Shown piece after piece: positions 4,808 through 5,306 of a DNA stretch of 5,306 bases. Position numbers and translations under genes: made by a program. The DNA is taken from contig JAHFCY010000226.1 in NCBI GenBank assembly GCA_023249255.1, forward strand, positions 1-5,306, read 5' to 3'. Under the pieces are notes generated by a model that worked only from the letters and a program-made list of their open reading frames with translations, ran no database searches and was not told the origin of the DNA. The stretch is from Candidatus Lindowiibacteriota bacterium (GTDB lineage Bacteria > Lindowbacteria > 2-12-FULL-62-27). Each line of letters opens with the position of its first letter. Position 1 is the stretch's first letter.

Positions 4808-5306
4808 GCGGTCACCCGGATGCGCATCTCCAGATTGCGGTCGGTGAGATCGGCCAGGACCGCGCGGGCTTTCTCGAGCTGGATCCGCCGCCGCTCATCC
4901 GTGTCCCGGCCCGCCGCGAACGCGCGCCTCGCCCGATCTGCTGGAACGAATTCATTCATCAGAATACAGCACCACATCATCCGGATGACGGGCCACACGT
5001 GCGCAATGCGCCGGACCTGGCGTTCTGGATCGGGCAGGTCTTTCACCACGTCGGCCGCAAAAGCGTCGATCTCCGTCATCGGCGCGCGCAAATCCCGCGG
5101 CGCAAAAAAATCGCACACGATCCGGGCCGGGTCGTCCCAGCCGGCGTATTCGAAATCGATGAATCGAACCACGCCGTCGTTTTGACGGAGAGCGTTGTGC
5201 AATCCGAAATCGCCGGGCGACAGGACACGATCCGCGGCCGGAATGGCGGCGTCCACGTTCCAAGCCTGTTCCCCCGCGGTTTGAACGACGCGGGACTGGA
5301 TATCGG
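4804..5306 (-). CDS. APH/choline-kinase-fold small-molecule kinase, C-terminal part (5' partial)
   Basis: The frame is open from TGA 4806-4804 to the right edge, where it reads DIQSRVVQTAGEQAWNVDAA, so the start lies beyond the window; the GTG at 5256 is an internal Val codon. About 167 residues are visible. The catalytic loop LSPGDFGLHNAL (5223-5188) has the Brenner-type Asp (5209-5211) and Asn (5194-5196), with Pro in place of the usual His before GD. The metal-binding segment FIDFEYAGWDDPARIVCDFF follows with Asp at 5155-5157. This order is typical of aminoglycoside phosphotransferase and choline kinase folds, which phosphorylate hydroxyls of small molecules with ATP. The remaining C-terminal part is helical, as in that family. 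Since it leads a glycan operon ending in a cytidylyltransferase, a sugar, polyol or aminoalcohol kinase role (as in LicA-LicC or AmgK-MurU pairings) is more likely than drug resistance; this is inference. Confidence 0.8.
   Translation of the reverse strand, partial: DIQSRVVQTAGEQAWNVDAAIPAADRVLSPGDFGLHNALRQNDGVVRFIDFEYAGWDDPARIVCDFFAPRDLRAPMTEIDAFAADVVKDLPDPERQVRRIAHVWPVIRMMWCCILMNEFVPADRARRAFAAGRDTDERRRIQLEKARAVLADLTDRNLEMRIRVTA

Noticed and set aside
5104-5110. Run of seven A (seven T in the coding strand of the kinase) as a programmed frameshift site
   Set aside because: The zero frame continues with conserved family sequence on both sides (CDFFAPRD) and no stimulatory structure or useful alternative frame is evident.
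4313-5185. Long plus-strand open frame (290 codons) opposite the dehydrogenase and kinase
   Set aside because: It crosses a real gene junction on the other strand and has no recognisable domain, so it is a shadow of the GC-rich codons.

Overview
The window is almost entirely protein-coding, GC-rich bacterial DNA with no RNA gene, insertion sequence, CRISPR array or gene-free stretch over 300 bases. Gene content points to a surface-glycan locus (O-antigen, capsule or protein glycosylation): a family 2 glycosyltransferase fused to a nucleotidyltransferase-like domain, a WbuC-like cupin, and an acylneuraminate-type cytidylyltransferase. The sequence does not settle the phylum. Dense packing, ATGA overlaps and GC-rich third positions suit a high-GC Gram-negative bacterium or an uncultured relative, which is inference only.

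Layout: from the left edge to 1357 on the plus strand lies the 3' part of a two-domain gene, glycosyltransferase family 2 followed by a divergent NeuA-like domain; its start lies outside the window. It meets, tail to tail with three bases between the stop codons, a tightly packed minus-strand operon covering 1361-5306. In transcription order the operon encodes: an APH/choline-kinase-fold small-molecule kinase (5' end beyond the right edge), a zinc-type NAD-dependent dehydrogenase, a WbuC-like cupin, a mandelate-racemase-type enolase-superfamily enzyme, and a canonical-loop cytidylyltransferase. Three of its four junctions are 4-base ATGA overlaps and the fourth is a 7-base overlap, so the five products are probably made together by coupled translation.

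How they may work together (inference): kinase, dehydrogenase, enolase-type dehydratase or epimerase and cytidylyltransferase form a plausible set for building and CMP- or CDP-activating an unusual acid sugar or polyol-derived unit. The convergent glycosyltransferase fusion may transfer or recognise that unit. This gene combination matches no textbook pathway that I recognise. The most notable details are the loss of the nucleotide-binding signature in the fused NeuA-like domain, and a cupin whose canonical metal-ligand positions are occupied by methionines and a cysteine.
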